Origin: Burkholderia sp. H160 | GTDB taxonomy: Bacteria > Pseudomonadota > Gammaproteobacteria > Burkholderiales > Burkholderiaceae | Direction of reading: 5' to 3' | Assembly (NCBI GenBank): GCA_000173575.1 | Contig: ABYL01000047.1 | Coordinates: 1 to 46,380 of the forward strand | Length of the DNA stretch: 46,380 nucleotides | In this document: positions 25,019 to 34,029 of the stretch, piece by piece | Position numbering within the stretch: the stretch's first letter is position 1 | Layout: each line of letters starts with the position of its first letter | The notes under the pieces: generated by a model | Told to the model about the DNA's origin: nothing | What the model saw: only the letters and a program-made list of their open reading frames with translations | Database searches by the model: none | Position numbers and translations under genes: made by a program

Positions 25019-25049
25019 TTGACAGAATTTTTCCGAATGAAATAATTCG
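25019..25049 (+). promoter_or_regulatory. sigma-70 promoter with overlapping operator for the efflux operon
   Basis: TTGACA at 25019-25024 and AATAAT at 25041-25046 are spaced 16 bases, a strong housekeeping promoter. An inverted repeat CGAAT/ATTCG (25034-25049) covers the -10 region. This is the expected position for a repressor binding site, presumably for the divergent TetR protein. Confidence 0.6.
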
Positions 25050-25081
25050 TCCAATCGGAATAAATTGGGATTTTCCAAACC

Positions 25082-26218
25082 ATGTCGACGACAGTAGGGA
25101 CGCCCGGGCGTGAGGCCCACGGCGAAGCGCAATCCGCCCAAACACGCAACGCGAAGCGGTTTATCCTGGTGGGGCTTGCGCTCGTGGCACTCATCGGAGG
25201 TGCACTCTGGGCAGGCCACTGGTGGCTCGTCGGACGCTTCATTGAAAGCACGGATGACGCTTATCTCCAGGCGGACAGCGTGACGGTCGCGCCGAAGGTG
25301 AGCGGCTACGTGACCGACGTCTTTGTTGCCGACAATCAGGCTGTAAAAGTTGGTGACCCGCTCGTACGCCTCGACACCCGCCAGTATCAGGCAGCGCTCG
25401 ATCAGGCCAGTGCCACCATCGATGCGCGCAATGCCGACATCCAGCACGCCGAAGCGCAGCTCACCCAGCAGCGGGCCAACATCGCACAAGCCGTGGCCCA
25501 GGAGGAGGTAGCCCGTGTGGACCTTCGCCATGCGCAGGACGAAGTCGCGCGCTACACGCCACTTGCTGCCTCGGGCGCCGAGACAGTCGATCGCCTTTCC
25601 GAGCTCAAGAGCAATCGCGACAAGGCGCAGGCCACCGTTGCGGCGGACCACGCCGCCGCGGAATCCGCGCGCTCGCAGATTGCCGCGCTCACGGCGCAGC
25701 TCGGCCAGGCGCGCGCGCAACTCGAAGCGGCCCGCGCAAGCGCTGCCCAGTCGCAGCTCGATCTCGAGCACACGGTCATCAAGAGCTCGATCGCCGGCCG
25801 TGTGGGCGACCGCTCAGTGCGCGTGGGCCAGCTGGTGCAGCCCGGCACACGCATGCTTTCGGTCGTGCCCGTGCAGGACACCTACCTCACCGCCAATTTC
25901 AAGGAAACACAGATCGGCCGCATGCGCGTCGGTCAGCCCGTCGAGATTTCCGTCGATGCGCTGTCCGGCCACAAACTGCGAGGCGTCGTCGACAGCTTCT
26001 CCCCGGGCACGGGGTCGCAATTCGCGCTGTTGCCGCCAGAAAACGCCACGGGCAACTTCACCAAGATCGTTCAGCGCGTGCCCGTGCGCATTCACCTCGA
26101 AACCGGGCCGGAAACCCGCAAGGTGCTGCTGCCCGGCATGTCGGTGACCGCCGAGGTGGATACACGCTCCTCACGTGACGACGAACGTCGCATCGACGCC
26201 GAGAACCATCGTGAGTGA
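25082..26218 (+). CDS. HlyD-family efflux periplasmic adaptor (EmrA-like)
   Basis: A 378-residue membrane fusion protein. One N-terminal membrane span lies at about 26-48. The half-lipoyl motif VAPKVSGYVTDVFVADNQ (69-86) is followed by a long coiled-coil hairpin (about 105-225, rich in Gln, Ala and Glu). The second lipoyl half and beta-barrel then follow (DLEHTVIKSSIAGRVGDRSV onward). Its role is to link the inner-membrane DHA2 transporter to the outer-membrane channel. Its stop overlaps the start of the transporter gene. Control is by the promoter/operator at 25019-25049. Confidence 0.92.
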   Translation: MSTTVGTPGREAHGEAQSAQTRNAKRFILVGLALVALIGGALWAGHWWLVGRFIESTDDAYLQADSVTVAPKVSGYVTDVFVADNQAVKVGDPLVRLDTRQYQAALDQASATIDARNADIQHAEAQLTQQRANIAQAVAQEEVARVDLRHAQDEVARYTPLAASGAETVDRLSELKSNRDKAQATVAADHAAAESARSQIAALTAQLGQARAQLEAARASAAQSQLDLEHTVIKSSIAGRVGDRSVRVGQLVQPGTRMLSVVPVQDTYLTANFKETQIGRMRVGQPVEISVDALSGHKLRGVVDSFSPGTGSQFALLPPENATGNFTKIVQRVPVRIHLETGPETRKVLLPGMSVTAEVDTRSSRDDERRIDAENHRE

Positions 26219-27815
26219 TTCCACGGCTGCATCTGCCGCGAGCCTGGCGCCATCGCATCCGCATGGCGAGCGCGCCAGCGCGTCCGACTGGATCGCGGTG
26301 GCCGCGGGCGCGCTCGGCGCGCTGATTGCCACGCTCGACATCTCCATCACGAACTCGGCGCTCCCGAAAATAACAGGCGAGATCGGCGCAACAGGCACGG
26401 AGGGCACGTGGATTTCCACGGGCTATCTGATGTCCGAGATCGTGATGATTCCGCTTGCTGCATGGCTCACGCGCGTGTTCGGACTGCGCAATTTCCTGCT
26501 CGCGAATTCGACGTTATTCATCGGCTTCTCGATGATGTGCGGCTGGTCGAGTTCGCTCGGCATCATGATCGCCGGACGCATCGGTCAAGGCTTTACCGGT
26601 GGCGCGATGATCCCTACAGCGCAGACCATCATCCGTACCCGGTTGCCTCCTTCCCAATTGCCCCTGGGCATGACGGTGTTCGGCCTCACCGCCCTACTCG
26701 GCCCGCTGTTTGGACCCGTGGTCGGCGGCTGGCTCGCGGAGAACCTCACCTGGAACTGGTGCTTCTTCGTCAATCTGCCCGTCTGCCTTGCGCTGATCAC
26801 ACTGTTGCTTGCCGGTCTTGAACCCGATAGGCCGCACTGGGAAGCGTTTCTCAAGGCGGACTGGTTGGGAATCATCGGGCTCGCCATAGGCCTGAGCTCT
26901 CTTACGGTAGTGCTCGAGGAAGGCCAGCGCGAACGCTGGTTCGAATCTCAGATGATCATCTCACTGACCTGCGTCTCTCTATTCGGCATGGCGTTGGTCG
27001 CCGTTTCGCAGCGGATCGCCAAAAAGCCCATTCTGCGTCTGTCGCTGATGCGCAATAGCAGCTTTGCGAGCGTCAACATCATCGTGTTCATCGTAGGGGC
27101 GGGACTGTACGGCATATCGTATCTGTTGCCGCAATTCCTCAGCCTGGTGGCCGGCTACAACTCGCAACAGTCCGGCATGGTCATGCTGCTCTCCGGTCTT
27201 CCCGCCATTATGACCATGCCGTTATTGCCGCGCCTGCTCGGCAAGGTCGACTCCCGGGCGCTTGTCATTCTCGGTCTGATCGTTTTCGCGTGGAGCTGCA
27301 TGCTCGACACGACGCTCACTGCGCAAAGCGTCGGCACTGACTTCACGTGGTCGCAGCTGCTGCGGGGCGCCGGCCAGATTCTCGCGATGATGCCTCTCAA
27401 TCAGGCGGCAATGGCAGCGGTCTCGCGCGAGGAATCGGCCGATGCGGCAGGTCTCTACAACATGGCCCGGAACCTGGGCGGTTCGGTGGGCCTAGCGATC
27501 ATTGGCACCCTTATCGACCGTCGCGGGAGCTTTCACACGGCGGTGCTACGCGAATCGATCACGAACAATTCGCTCAGGGGCGAAGAACGCATCACGGAAA
27601 GCGCCGCGGGCTTCTTCGCGCAAACCGGCGACATGGCTCACGCAAAGATTCAGGCGCTCGGCCAGCTCGCCGCGCAGATCCAGATCGAGTCGATGGTCAT
27701 CACGTATTCCGAAACGTTCTGGGCGCTGGGCGTCGCGCTGCTCGCGTGTATTCCGCTCGCTTTCCTGCTCAAAAAGCCGCAACCGGGCGCACGTGCGCCG
27801 GTCGCGGGTCACTGA
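26211..27815 (+). CDS. DHA2-family MFS multidrug transporter (EmrB-like)
   Basis: A 534-residue membrane protein with the expected 14 spans of the DHA2 family. Recognisable stretches are LIATLDISITNSALPKI (motif D1 region), WISTGYLMSEIVMIPLAAWL, the GRIGQGFTGGAMIP helix and LTALLGPLFGPVVGGWL (motif C). I start at the GTG at 26211, which overlaps the HlyD stop (GTGAGTGA); a GTG at 26175 would give 12 more residues. Together with the adaptor and outer-membrane factor it forms a tripartite proton-driven drug exporter. Confidence 0.92.
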   Translation: MSDSTAASAASLAPSHPHGERASASDWIAVAAGALGALIATLDISITNSALPKITGEIGATGTEGTWISTGYLMSEIVMIPLAAWLTRVFGLRNFLLANSTLFIGFSMMCGWSSSLGIMIAGRIGQGFTGGAMIPTAQTIIRTRLPPSQLPLGMTVFGLTALLGPLFGPVVGGWLAENLTWNWCFFVNLPVCLALITLLLAGLEPDRPHWEAFLKADWLGIIGLAIGLSSLTVVLEEGQRERWFESQMIISLTCVSLFGMALVAVSQRIAKKPILRLSLMRNSSFASVNIIVFIVGAGLYGISYLLPQFLSLVAGYNSQQSGMVMLLSGLPAIMTMPLLPRLLGKVDSRALVILGLIVFAWSCMLDTTLTAQSVGTDFTWSQLLRGAGQILAMMPLNQAAMAAVSREESADAAGLYNMARNLGGSVGLAIIGTLIDRRGSFHTAVLRESITNNSLRGEERITESAAGFFAQTGDMAHAKIQALGQLAAQIQIESMVITYSETFWALGVALLACIPLAFLLKKPQPGARAPVAGH

Positions 27816-27833
27816 AGTTTTTACGGTTTGAAC

Positions 27834-29306
27834 ATGACGGCTATCCGCTCTTTCCGCCCCACCCTCTGCACGCTCGCTGTCGCCTCTGCAATAAGTCTGC
27901 TATCCGCCTGCACGGTGGGTCCCGACTATCGCGGGGCACCCGCTGTGGCGCCCGAAGCGGCGAGCGCGGCGACATTCGTGCGCACGCCGGCGAAAGGGAT
28001 CGTGACGTCCGGCCCGGCGCCAAGCCAATGGTGGCTCGCGCTCGGCGACCCGCAGTTGAATGCGCTCATCACGGCCGCGTTCACCCATAACCCCGACCTG
28101 CAAGCCGCGCAGGCACGCTTGCGTGCATCACGTGCGCAATTGCAGCAGCAACGCGCGGCAGAGCTGCCGAAGCTTTCCGCTGACGCTGCTGCGGTGCGCT
28201 TGCGCCAGCCTAGTCTGAGCGGCCTGTCCTCGTCGAGTTCGCAGTCGAGTTCGTCCGGTCGTGGGCCGCTGCAACTCTATACGGCAGGCTTCGACGCGTC
28301 GTGGGAGATCGATCTTTTCGGCGGCACGCGCCGCGCGATCGAAGCCGCTAGCGCGCAATCCGAAGCAGTCGACGCGGATCTCGCCGATGCGCAGGTTTCT
28401 CTCGCCGCCGAAGTCGCACAGGCGTACATCGGCCTGCGTGATCAGCAGCAACGGCTCGCGATCGCGCAACGTACTGCCGATTTGCAGCAGCAGATGCTAA
28501 CGCTTACCGAGCAGCGCCGCGCGGGTGGCACGGCGGCCGATGTCGATGTGGAGCGACTGGTGACGCAGGTGGAAAGCACGCGCTCGACGCTCACGCCGCT
28601 GGCCGCGCAGGTGGAGATCTCGCTCGATCAGCTCGCGGTACTGACCGGAAGGGCCCCCGGTGCGCTCGACGCCGAGCTCGCCGAAATGGGCGCTCTGCCT
28701 ACGATGCCCACGAGCCTGTCAGTGGTTGACCCGGCGACGATGCTCGCGCAACGCCCGGATATTCGCGCTGCCGAGCGCCGCCTTGCGTCGAGCAACGCTC
28801 AAATCGGAGAACACATCGCCGACTTCTTCCCGAAGCTTACGCTGTACGGCGATCTGAGCTTCACCGCCGGGGATCCCGGCCATCTCTTCCGCAAGGCGAA
28901 TGCGAGCTGGCTCGGCGCGCCGTATCTCTCGTGGAACGTGTTCGACTTCGGACGCACGCAAGGCGCGGTGCGCGGCGCGGAAGCTTCACGCGACGAGGCG
29001 ATCGCCAACTACGAGAAGACGGTCCTCGCTGCCCTTCAGGATGCGAACGACGGTCTGTCGCGTTTCGGTTATCAACGCGAGCATCTGGCGACGTTGCAGA
29101 AAGTCCAGGCATCGGCAGTCCACTCGGCGGATCTCACGCGCCAGAGGTACCGCGCGGGCACGACGAGTCTGATCGATCTTCTCGACACGCAGCGCACCGA
29201 ATTCGCCGCGCAACAGGATGTGGTTGCCGGACAGGCGGAATTGCTGAAGGATTTCGTCTCGCTTCAAAAGAGCCTTGGGCTCGGATGGCACCAGCCACAG
29301 GGCTAG
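27834..29306 (+). CDS. outer-membrane efflux lipoprotein (NodT/OprM family)
   Basis: A 490-residue protein. The signal peptide ends in the lipobox LLSAC (Cys26), followed by TVGPDY, the usual start of mature NodT/OprM-type channels. Two repeated outer-membrane efflux domains follow (about 75-270 and 295-485), each with long Gln/Ala-rich helices; ASWEIDLFGGTRRAIEAA and LSWNVFDFGRTQGAVRGAEA are typical. It begins 19 bp after the transporter stop. A Ser-rich insert (LSGLSSSSSQSSSSGRG, about 125-142) sits in the first repeat. Confidence 0.93.
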   Translation: MTAIRSFRPTLCTLAVASAISLLSACTVGPDYRGAPAVAPEAASAATFVRTPAKGIVTSGPAPSQWWLALGDPQLNALITAAFTHNPDLQAAQARLRASRAQLQQQRAAELPKLSADAAAVRLRQPSLSGLSSSSSQSSSSGRGPLQLYTAGFDASWEIDLFGGTRRAIEAASAQSEAVDADLADAQVSLAAEVAQAYIGLRDQQQRLAIAQRTADLQQQMLTLTEQRRAGGTAADVDVERLVTQVESTRSTLTPLAAQVEISLDQLAVLTGRAPGALDAELAEMGALPTMPTSLSVVDPATMLAQRPDIRAAERRLASSNAQIGEHIADFFPKLTLYGDLSFTAGDPGHLFRKANASWLGAPYLSWNVFDFGRTQGAVRGAEASRDEAIANYEKTVLAALQDANDGLSRFGYQREHLATLQKVQASAVHSADLTRQRYRAGTTSLIDLLDTQRTEFAAQQDVVAGQAELLKDFVSLQKSLGLGWHQPQG

Positions 29307-29506
29307 GAACTGCTCGTTCAAGACGGCCGTCCTCATCTGCAAACGGCCTTGCGCATGAAAAGTTCCTCAGCCGTTGGAAGGCCGGGCGTGTTGCCCTTGA
29401 AGCTTGCAGAGGATCGTCTGGCCCGGCCGCGCCCATGCTGAGACAGGCCGTAGCCCGCTCAGCCCGGCGGGTCGAGCGGGAACGCCGGCCTGGACGCGTG
29501 CCTCGG

Positions 29507-29713
29507 TCAGACGAAGATGTCGACGATGGTGCCCAGCGCACCGATTACCGGTGCCACCTTCGCTGCGACGCTGGAAACCTTCGCTGCGGTGGTGGCAATA
29601 TCGCTTACGACGTCCTGGAGTGATCGCAGAGGATTGGACTTCGAGGACGCCGCCGCTGATTGCTGATACCTCGCTGCGCTCGCCAGGGTGCTCGCTACGG
29701 AACTGATAGTCAC
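29507..29713 (-). CDS. 68-residue Ala/Ser/Val-rich small protein
   Basis: A short frame starting at GTG 29713 with a textbook ribosome site (CTGGAGG, 5-base gap). The N-terminal half is polar (MTISSVASTLASAARYQQSAA), the middle has SKSNPLRSLQDVVSDIA, and the C-terminal 28 residues (TTAAKVSSVAAKVAPVIGAL, then GTIVDIFV) form one amphipathic or membrane-seeking helix. There is no signal peptide and no Cys. No family was recognised; composition and size recall small secreted or bacteriocin-like peptides, but this is only a resemblance. No transporter or immunity gene is adjacent except the efflux operon, whose last gene points towards it. Confidence 0.6.
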   Translation of the reverse strand: MTISSVASTLASAARYQQSAAASSKSNPLRSLQDVVSDIATTAAKVSSVAAKVAPVIGALGTIVDIFV

Positions 29714-30582
29714 GTACGCCTCCAGGAAAAATGAAAGAAGTTGCCGGCAGCTGCCCCGAAAAGCACATTGCAAAAACAGAAACGCTCCAGGAACTGCTGC
29801 CAATGCTCACCGCACCGTAATACGTTGTACTTTGAGTAAGACCTTCGTAGCGTGTAATCGCCGGTTTGCCCGATAACGACGTCGCCAAGCCTGAATCCCC
29901 GAATTTATTGGATGCTGGGCCGCAACAAGGTTCACAGCCCGCCAGTCAATTGTCGAAGTCTTTAGCGCGAAACGTCGCTAACTTCTTACGGCATATCAGC
30001 GTATGCAGAAAACGTCGAAATAATATGGAACATTCCCCTTACATGCAAGAGTGAATGTTTGCATTTCGGGCGCCGATTGGCGGTGCGGTGAATAGAGGCG
30101 GCTCGTATCGCGCCGGGGATGCGGGCCGCACGACCGCAGCGCCGATACGACGACGAGGTGCGGACCGCGCTATCAAGCTATGGGAAGGTACTGACCGATT
30201 CTGAAGAAGGCTTTGGCCGCCTTCACGTCGCGCTCACGCACAACTCCGCTCTTGTGAAGCTGCCGGTCGTGGCGCACCTCGCCCGGGAGATGAGGCTGAT
30301 ACTTTTAAGGCGTGGCGCCTGGAAGGGGGATATCCAGACAAAGGAGTCTTATCGTAAAGCTCCGTGGAGAAGTTTCACGGGCGAATCTGAGCTCGATTCG
30401 CCGCGGGTTACGTCAAGCACCTGCCTTGTACTGCTTCGTTGCGACCATCATGCGCATTGCATTCGCTTAATCACTTCTTACGACCATTCGGCCCGGCTGA
30501 CAGCAGCTCTATCCTCGCCTGCTTGTCGACGTCAATAGTTGAATCCATCGACAAGAACAAGGCGCTCCAGGGCAAATGGATT
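29714..30582. other. gene-poor stretch
   Basis: About 870 bases without a recognisable gene. A plus-strand frame at 30119-30538 is open for 139 codons but has no ribosome site or known motif. It may hold the promoter of the small gene at 29713 and decayed sequence. Confidence 0.35.
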
Positions 30583-31335
30583 TCAACCCGTGTAATGGCC
30601 TTGCATCCGTTGACTCGCGGCTCGGTTGATTTGCCCGGAGCGAAGCGCTACCGCACGTTCGCTGCCATCGACACCTCTGCCCGCGCCGACGACGCTCTGA
30701 ACCAGGCCGTCCATTTCACCGATCACGTGGGCCAGTTCGGCCGTAATCACGGCGAATTCGCGTCCGAACTGTCCAGCACGCGCTGCGGCAACACGCGCGT
30801 TCAGCGCGACGATGTTGGCACGCATCGAGATCGCTGACAGTTTATGGACGACGCCCATCTGCCGCCGGCGCGCCGCCTCCTCGACACTCTGCATTTCGTC
30901 CTGATACGCCTGCGTAATGGCCTGTAGAAGATCCAGCAATGGAGAGGCTTCGGCCGTCAGCCGGCCAATGGCTGCGTCGCGGTGTATGCAAACCGGCTCC
31001 GAATTCCGTTCGAGAGCTTCGATGGCGTCCGCTGCGACTTTCATAAAGCCACGAATGCGCTCGTCCGCCCTCTGCGAGCCAAAATAGAGGCCACGTAGCG
31101 CCTCCGAGAATGCGCCGGGCAAATGGTCGTTGCCGTCGATCAACTGGGCGTGCGCCTGTGCGAACGTCGCGAGGCACGTCCGTGCGACCGCAAGCGCCGC
31201 CGCTTCTCCGCGAACGCTCAAAAGAACATGCAGCACGATGCGCTGCGAGAGCATGCGCTGCCGGCCCGCGAGGTTGATGAGTTCGCCAACGATTTCCCCG
31301 GATACCGCATCTGTAAGTTCACGCTTGTTCGTCAT
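30583..31335 (-). CDS. soluble chemoreceptor-like protein with PilJ/NarX-type sensor domain
   Basis: A 250-residue protein without membrane spans. The N-terminal part (about 10-125) carries the type IV pilus methyl-accepting/NarX sensor signature GELINLAGRQRMLSQRIVL. The C-terminal part (about 150-225) ends in a chemoreceptor signalling hairpin: MRANIVALNARVAAARAGQFGREFAVITAELAHV matches the tip region of methyl-accepting chemotaxis proteins (cf. [25 protein letters not shown]). The usual second half of the signalling helix bundle is short, so this may be a truncated or minimal receptor. No chemotaxis genes lie nearby. Confidence 0.82.
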   Translation of the reverse strand: MTNKRELTDAVSGEIVGELINLAGRQRMLSQRIVLHVLLSVRGEAAALAVARTCLATFAQAHAQLIDGNDHLPGAFSEALRGLYFGSQRADERIRGFMKVAADAIEALERNSEPVCIHRDAAIGRLTAEASPLLDLLQAITQAYQDEMQSVEEAARRRQMGVVHKLSAISMRANIVALNARVAAARAGQFGREFAVITAELAHVIGEMDGLVQSVVGAGRGVDGSERAVALRSGQINRAASQRMQGHYTG

Positions 31336-31401
31336 AAGTAAGACACCCGATCCCGAGAATGGTCCGATATGCGAGGCGAAGCGTGGTGCCCCCTTTCAGG
31401 C

Positions 31402-31467
31402 AAACAAAAAAGCGTCCCGAAGCGCACCGGGCATGCAAACCATGCACACAGTGTCGCTTCGGGACGC
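31402..31467 (-). terminator. rho-independent terminator (minus strand)
   Basis: A perfect 13-bp inverted repeat, GCGTCCCGAAGCG at 31412-31424 with its complement at 31455-31467, has a 30-base loop that itself contains a GCATG hairpin. On the minus strand it is followed by TTTTTTGTTTG. It would end transcripts coming from the patatin gene, 265 bases further upstream on that strand. Confidence 0.8.
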
Positions 31468-31731
31468 CGTTGCCCCGCATGATCAACTATCCGCCGCCTT
31501 GCGCGCGGTCTTCGATTGATTGGGCCGCCGTTGGCCCGATGCTTTCCACAGATCAATACATGTGCCATCGGGCGCTCCACGGTACTTCACGCGGCGCCGG
31601 CGAATAAACAGTGCGGCTACGGCAAGCGCTGGCCCATTTCACGTGCCAGTCGCGCCTGCTGTTGGTGCACCGCACCGCATGCGGGCACGTGGTGATTCGA
31701 CCGGTTTTCCGCTTCCCGTACCCAGCTTCTC
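31468..31731. other. stretch between patatin gene and its terminator
   Basis: No gene with a start was recognised. One minus-strand frame ends in a protein-like, basic sequence (KASGQRRPNQSKTARKAADS, stop near 31480) just before the terminator, which suggests the tail of a lost gene. Confidence 0.3.
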
Positions 31732-32838
31732 TCACTGCGCGCCATGCCGGCGCACTGTCCGCATTGCCGAGGACGTCCCTTTCATGCGGGCATTGACGAG
31801 TTCGTCGAGATTGAATGTCGAGTGCTTGCCGACCTGGGGAAGGCAGTCCCGCACCCACGAATCTGCCGCGTCGCGCCCCGTGTCCCGCAAGGCGCGGAAA
31901 AATTCAATGGAAGGAGTGCCCTTCGAAGCAGCACCAATCTGGCTCATGAATCTGTCGGAGCGGATTGCGTGAAAGCGCTTGCGTGTATAGGGCTTGCCGC
32001 GATGGAGCAAGCCAGGGTTTTCGTCGCTGAGCGTGTTGATCAATTCAATCTGACGCACCTCCGATACCCAGGATGCGCCAAAGCTCACCTCATTGATGCG
32101 GTTGACGATCTGCCGGGGAAATTGCGGCGGCTCCTGCTCGCGAAACAATGGATCAATGAGCACGCTCAGGATATCGCTCGTCGAATCGACGAGCGGGTCG
32201 AGCGCGGGATTCGCCATGTAGCCCCCGTCCCAGTAAAACTCGCCGTCGATTTCAACCGCCTCGAAAAGCGTCGGCAGACAGGTTGACGCAGTCAGAACTC
32301 GCGCGTCGATTTCCGCGGGCTCGAAGATCCGCAGCGCCGTGAGGTTGACGTTTGTCGCCGCGACATAGAGCTCCGGCGTGCCGTGTTCGTGCCGGTTGAT
32401 CACGGCGAAGTCGGGAATGACCTGCTCCATGATGGACGTGAGAGGACTTGTCAGCCACGGTGTCACGTATGGTGAGCTGATCTGCTGCAACATGCCTTGT
32501 CCAAACACAAACGGATTCAGGTCTACGTTCCAGCGAAACGGCGCCCCAAGGAAGTCAGTGGGGAAGTTGTAGAACGGGTGCCAGTAAGAGCGGCGACCGA
32601 CGAGTGTCCAAAGCTGCTCGAGCGCTTTCCTTGCGTCATCGACACTTCTGTGCAGTCCATATGCACACGCGGCGCCATTCAATGCGCCACCGCTCGTGCC
32701 GCTGATGGAGGTGATGACGAGCCTGTCCTGCTCGACTTCATCGAGCAGGCGATCGAGCACGCCCCACGTAAACGCTGCATGCGCGCCGCCACCTTGAAGC
32801 GCGAGCCCAATCTGCGGTGCATTGTGCTTTGGCATCAT
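31732..32838 (-). CDS. patatin-like phospholipase
   Basis: A 368-residue protein. The patatin oxyanion motif GLALQGGGAHAAFTWG is at 11-26, the nucleophile elbow SGTSGG with Ser49 at 46-51, and the catalytic Asp204 lies in WDGGY, giving the Ser-Asp dyad of patatin lipases. PEEFYWDGGYMANP-like sequence around 200-210 is typical of bacterial members. I start at the ATG at 32838 (AGGCAAAG upstream); the longer frame has no family match. There is no signal peptide. Expected activity is release of fatty acids from phospholipids. The next strong terminator downstream is at 31402-31467. Confidence 0.88.
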   Translation of the reverse strand: MMPKHNAPQIGLALQGGGAHAAFTWGVLDRLLDEVEQDRLVITSISGTSGGALNGAACAYGLHRSVDDARKALEQLWTLVGRRSYWHPFYNFPTDFLGAPFRWNVDLNPFVFGQGMLQQISSPYVTPWLTSPLTSIMEQVIPDFAVINRHEHGTPELYVAATNVNLTALRIFEPAEIDARVLTASTCLPTLFEAVEIDGEFYWDGGYMANPALDPLVDSTSDILSVLIDPLFREQEPPQFPRQIVNRINEVSFGASWVSEVRQIELINTLSDENPGLLHRGKPYTRKRFHAIRSDRFMSQIGAASKGTPSIEFFRALRDTGRDAADSWVRDCLPQVGKHSTFNLDELVNARMKGTSSAMRTVRRHGAQ

Positions 32839-33099
32839 CTTTGCCTGTATCGGTTGATGGTGGGGGATGGACTGCACTGAATGATTAAAGATAGGAAATT
32901 TCAGGCGACGGCAAATCGACGACAACCCTGCTGTGTGGTCTGGCGCGCAAAGAGATGAACGGGTTTCTGCGACCGAATCGCTGTGCTTGAACGGTTCGTC
33001 GAGGGCATCACTTGGCCGAAACATGCGCAAAATAATCTGGGTATCAGGATAAAAGATTTCTAATCGCAAGGTCACTATCTCCTCGTTTAACTCGCGCTC

Positions 33100-33398
33100 A
33101 TGAAATCGTGCGACACCTCTGCACTTTCACTACCCGCCCCCACGCTCGCGAGCCTGCCCAACGCCGACGAACTCGCCGTCCCGCGCGCGTGGTACACGGG
33201 GTGCCCGTTCGTCACGCGGTCGGGCGCTACCTGCCGCGCGCTTCGATGACAGCGTTTCGAGCTTTGCTCCGCACCATGCTTCGTAGATTTGAAGCAGTGG
33301 CCCGGCTTTCTCCTGCGGTATTCGCAACTGTTCGGCCGCGGGCCTGCCGCAAATGGAGACCTCGACGTGATAGAGCCAGCCAGTGCTGCTCCGTGAGA
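33100..33398 (+). pseudogene. unrecognised coding remnant
   Basis: A 49-codon frame from 33100 (MKSCDTSALSLPAPTL, then PNADELAVPRAWYTGC) stops at 33249. Another frame continues from there with protein-like sequence (FELCSAPCFVDLKQWPGFLL, LRYSQLFGRG) to a stop near 33398. The two may be pieces of one decayed gene. The family is not known. Confidence 0.3.
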
Positions 33399-33571
33399 CG
33401 TTAGGCCGCACGACTTCGCCGCACCTATTGCTTGATATCGAACCTTACGAAATGTAAACTATGTGTAAGCTTTGAGTGCAGAACAGGCCCGCCTTCCTCG
33501 GGTTCCTTTGAAGCTTGAGTAGATTCACTGATAACTTAGCTATCCTCCATTTTCTTTACAGGGAGAAAAGC

Positions 33572-33775
33572 GTGAAGACATACTTCGATCGACTCAGTGC
33601 GGCATTCGCCGTCGCTGGTCTCCTCGTCCTGACTCCACTTATGGCCATGGCCCGAATGCCAGTGCCTTCAGTCGACCCGCATAGCGGCCGAAACGTCCAG
33701 AATCATATGGCGACCGGCGCTGCGAAACATGGGCTTCGCGCCGACAAATCTGAAGCTGGCGAAATCGACCGGTAA
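33572..33775 (+). CDS. small exported protein
   Basis: A 67-residue protein starting at a GTG with CAGGGAGAAAAGC upstream. The first 27 residues (MKTYFDRLSAAFAVAGLLVL, then TPLMAMA) form a clear signal peptide; the mature part is about 40 residues, hydrophilic, with no Cys (VDPHSGRNVQNHMATGAAKH). The function is unknown. It precedes an RcnB-like exported protein by 254 bp on the same strand. Confidence 0.65.
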   Translation: MKTYFDRLSAAFAVAGLLVLTPLMAMARMPVPSVDPHSGRNVQNHMATGAAKHGLRADKSEAGEIDR

Positions 33776-34029
33776 GCGTTCCGGCTCCCGGAGTCAGAGC
33801 ACGACCAGTCGGCCAGGGCGTTTCGTGCCTAGGCCTTTGCAGCGCTCCACGCACGTAGCCGATGCCGTGCATCCTGGAAATCTCACGGCTACTCGCTGAA
33901 TTTCATTTCTTTCGAATTGCAAACCGTACTTTGCTAATTCTGTGGAACAAGGTTTGATATCGCGTTCCGCGGATGTCCCCATATCGTTAGATTCACCTTA
34001 TTTCTTTACTCATTATCGGAGCATCCTCA
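33776..34029. other. intergenic region before the RcnB-like gene
   Basis: No gene was recognised. The last 130 bases are AT-rich, as expected for a promoter. Confidence 0.35.

Noticed and set aside
29507-29713. The 68-residue peptide as a proven bacteriocin
   Set aside because: No leader with double-Gly, no immunity or dedicated transporter gene; only size and composition agree.
30119-30538. 139-codon plus-strand frame
   Set aside because: No ribosome site, no recognisable domain, composition changes along its length.
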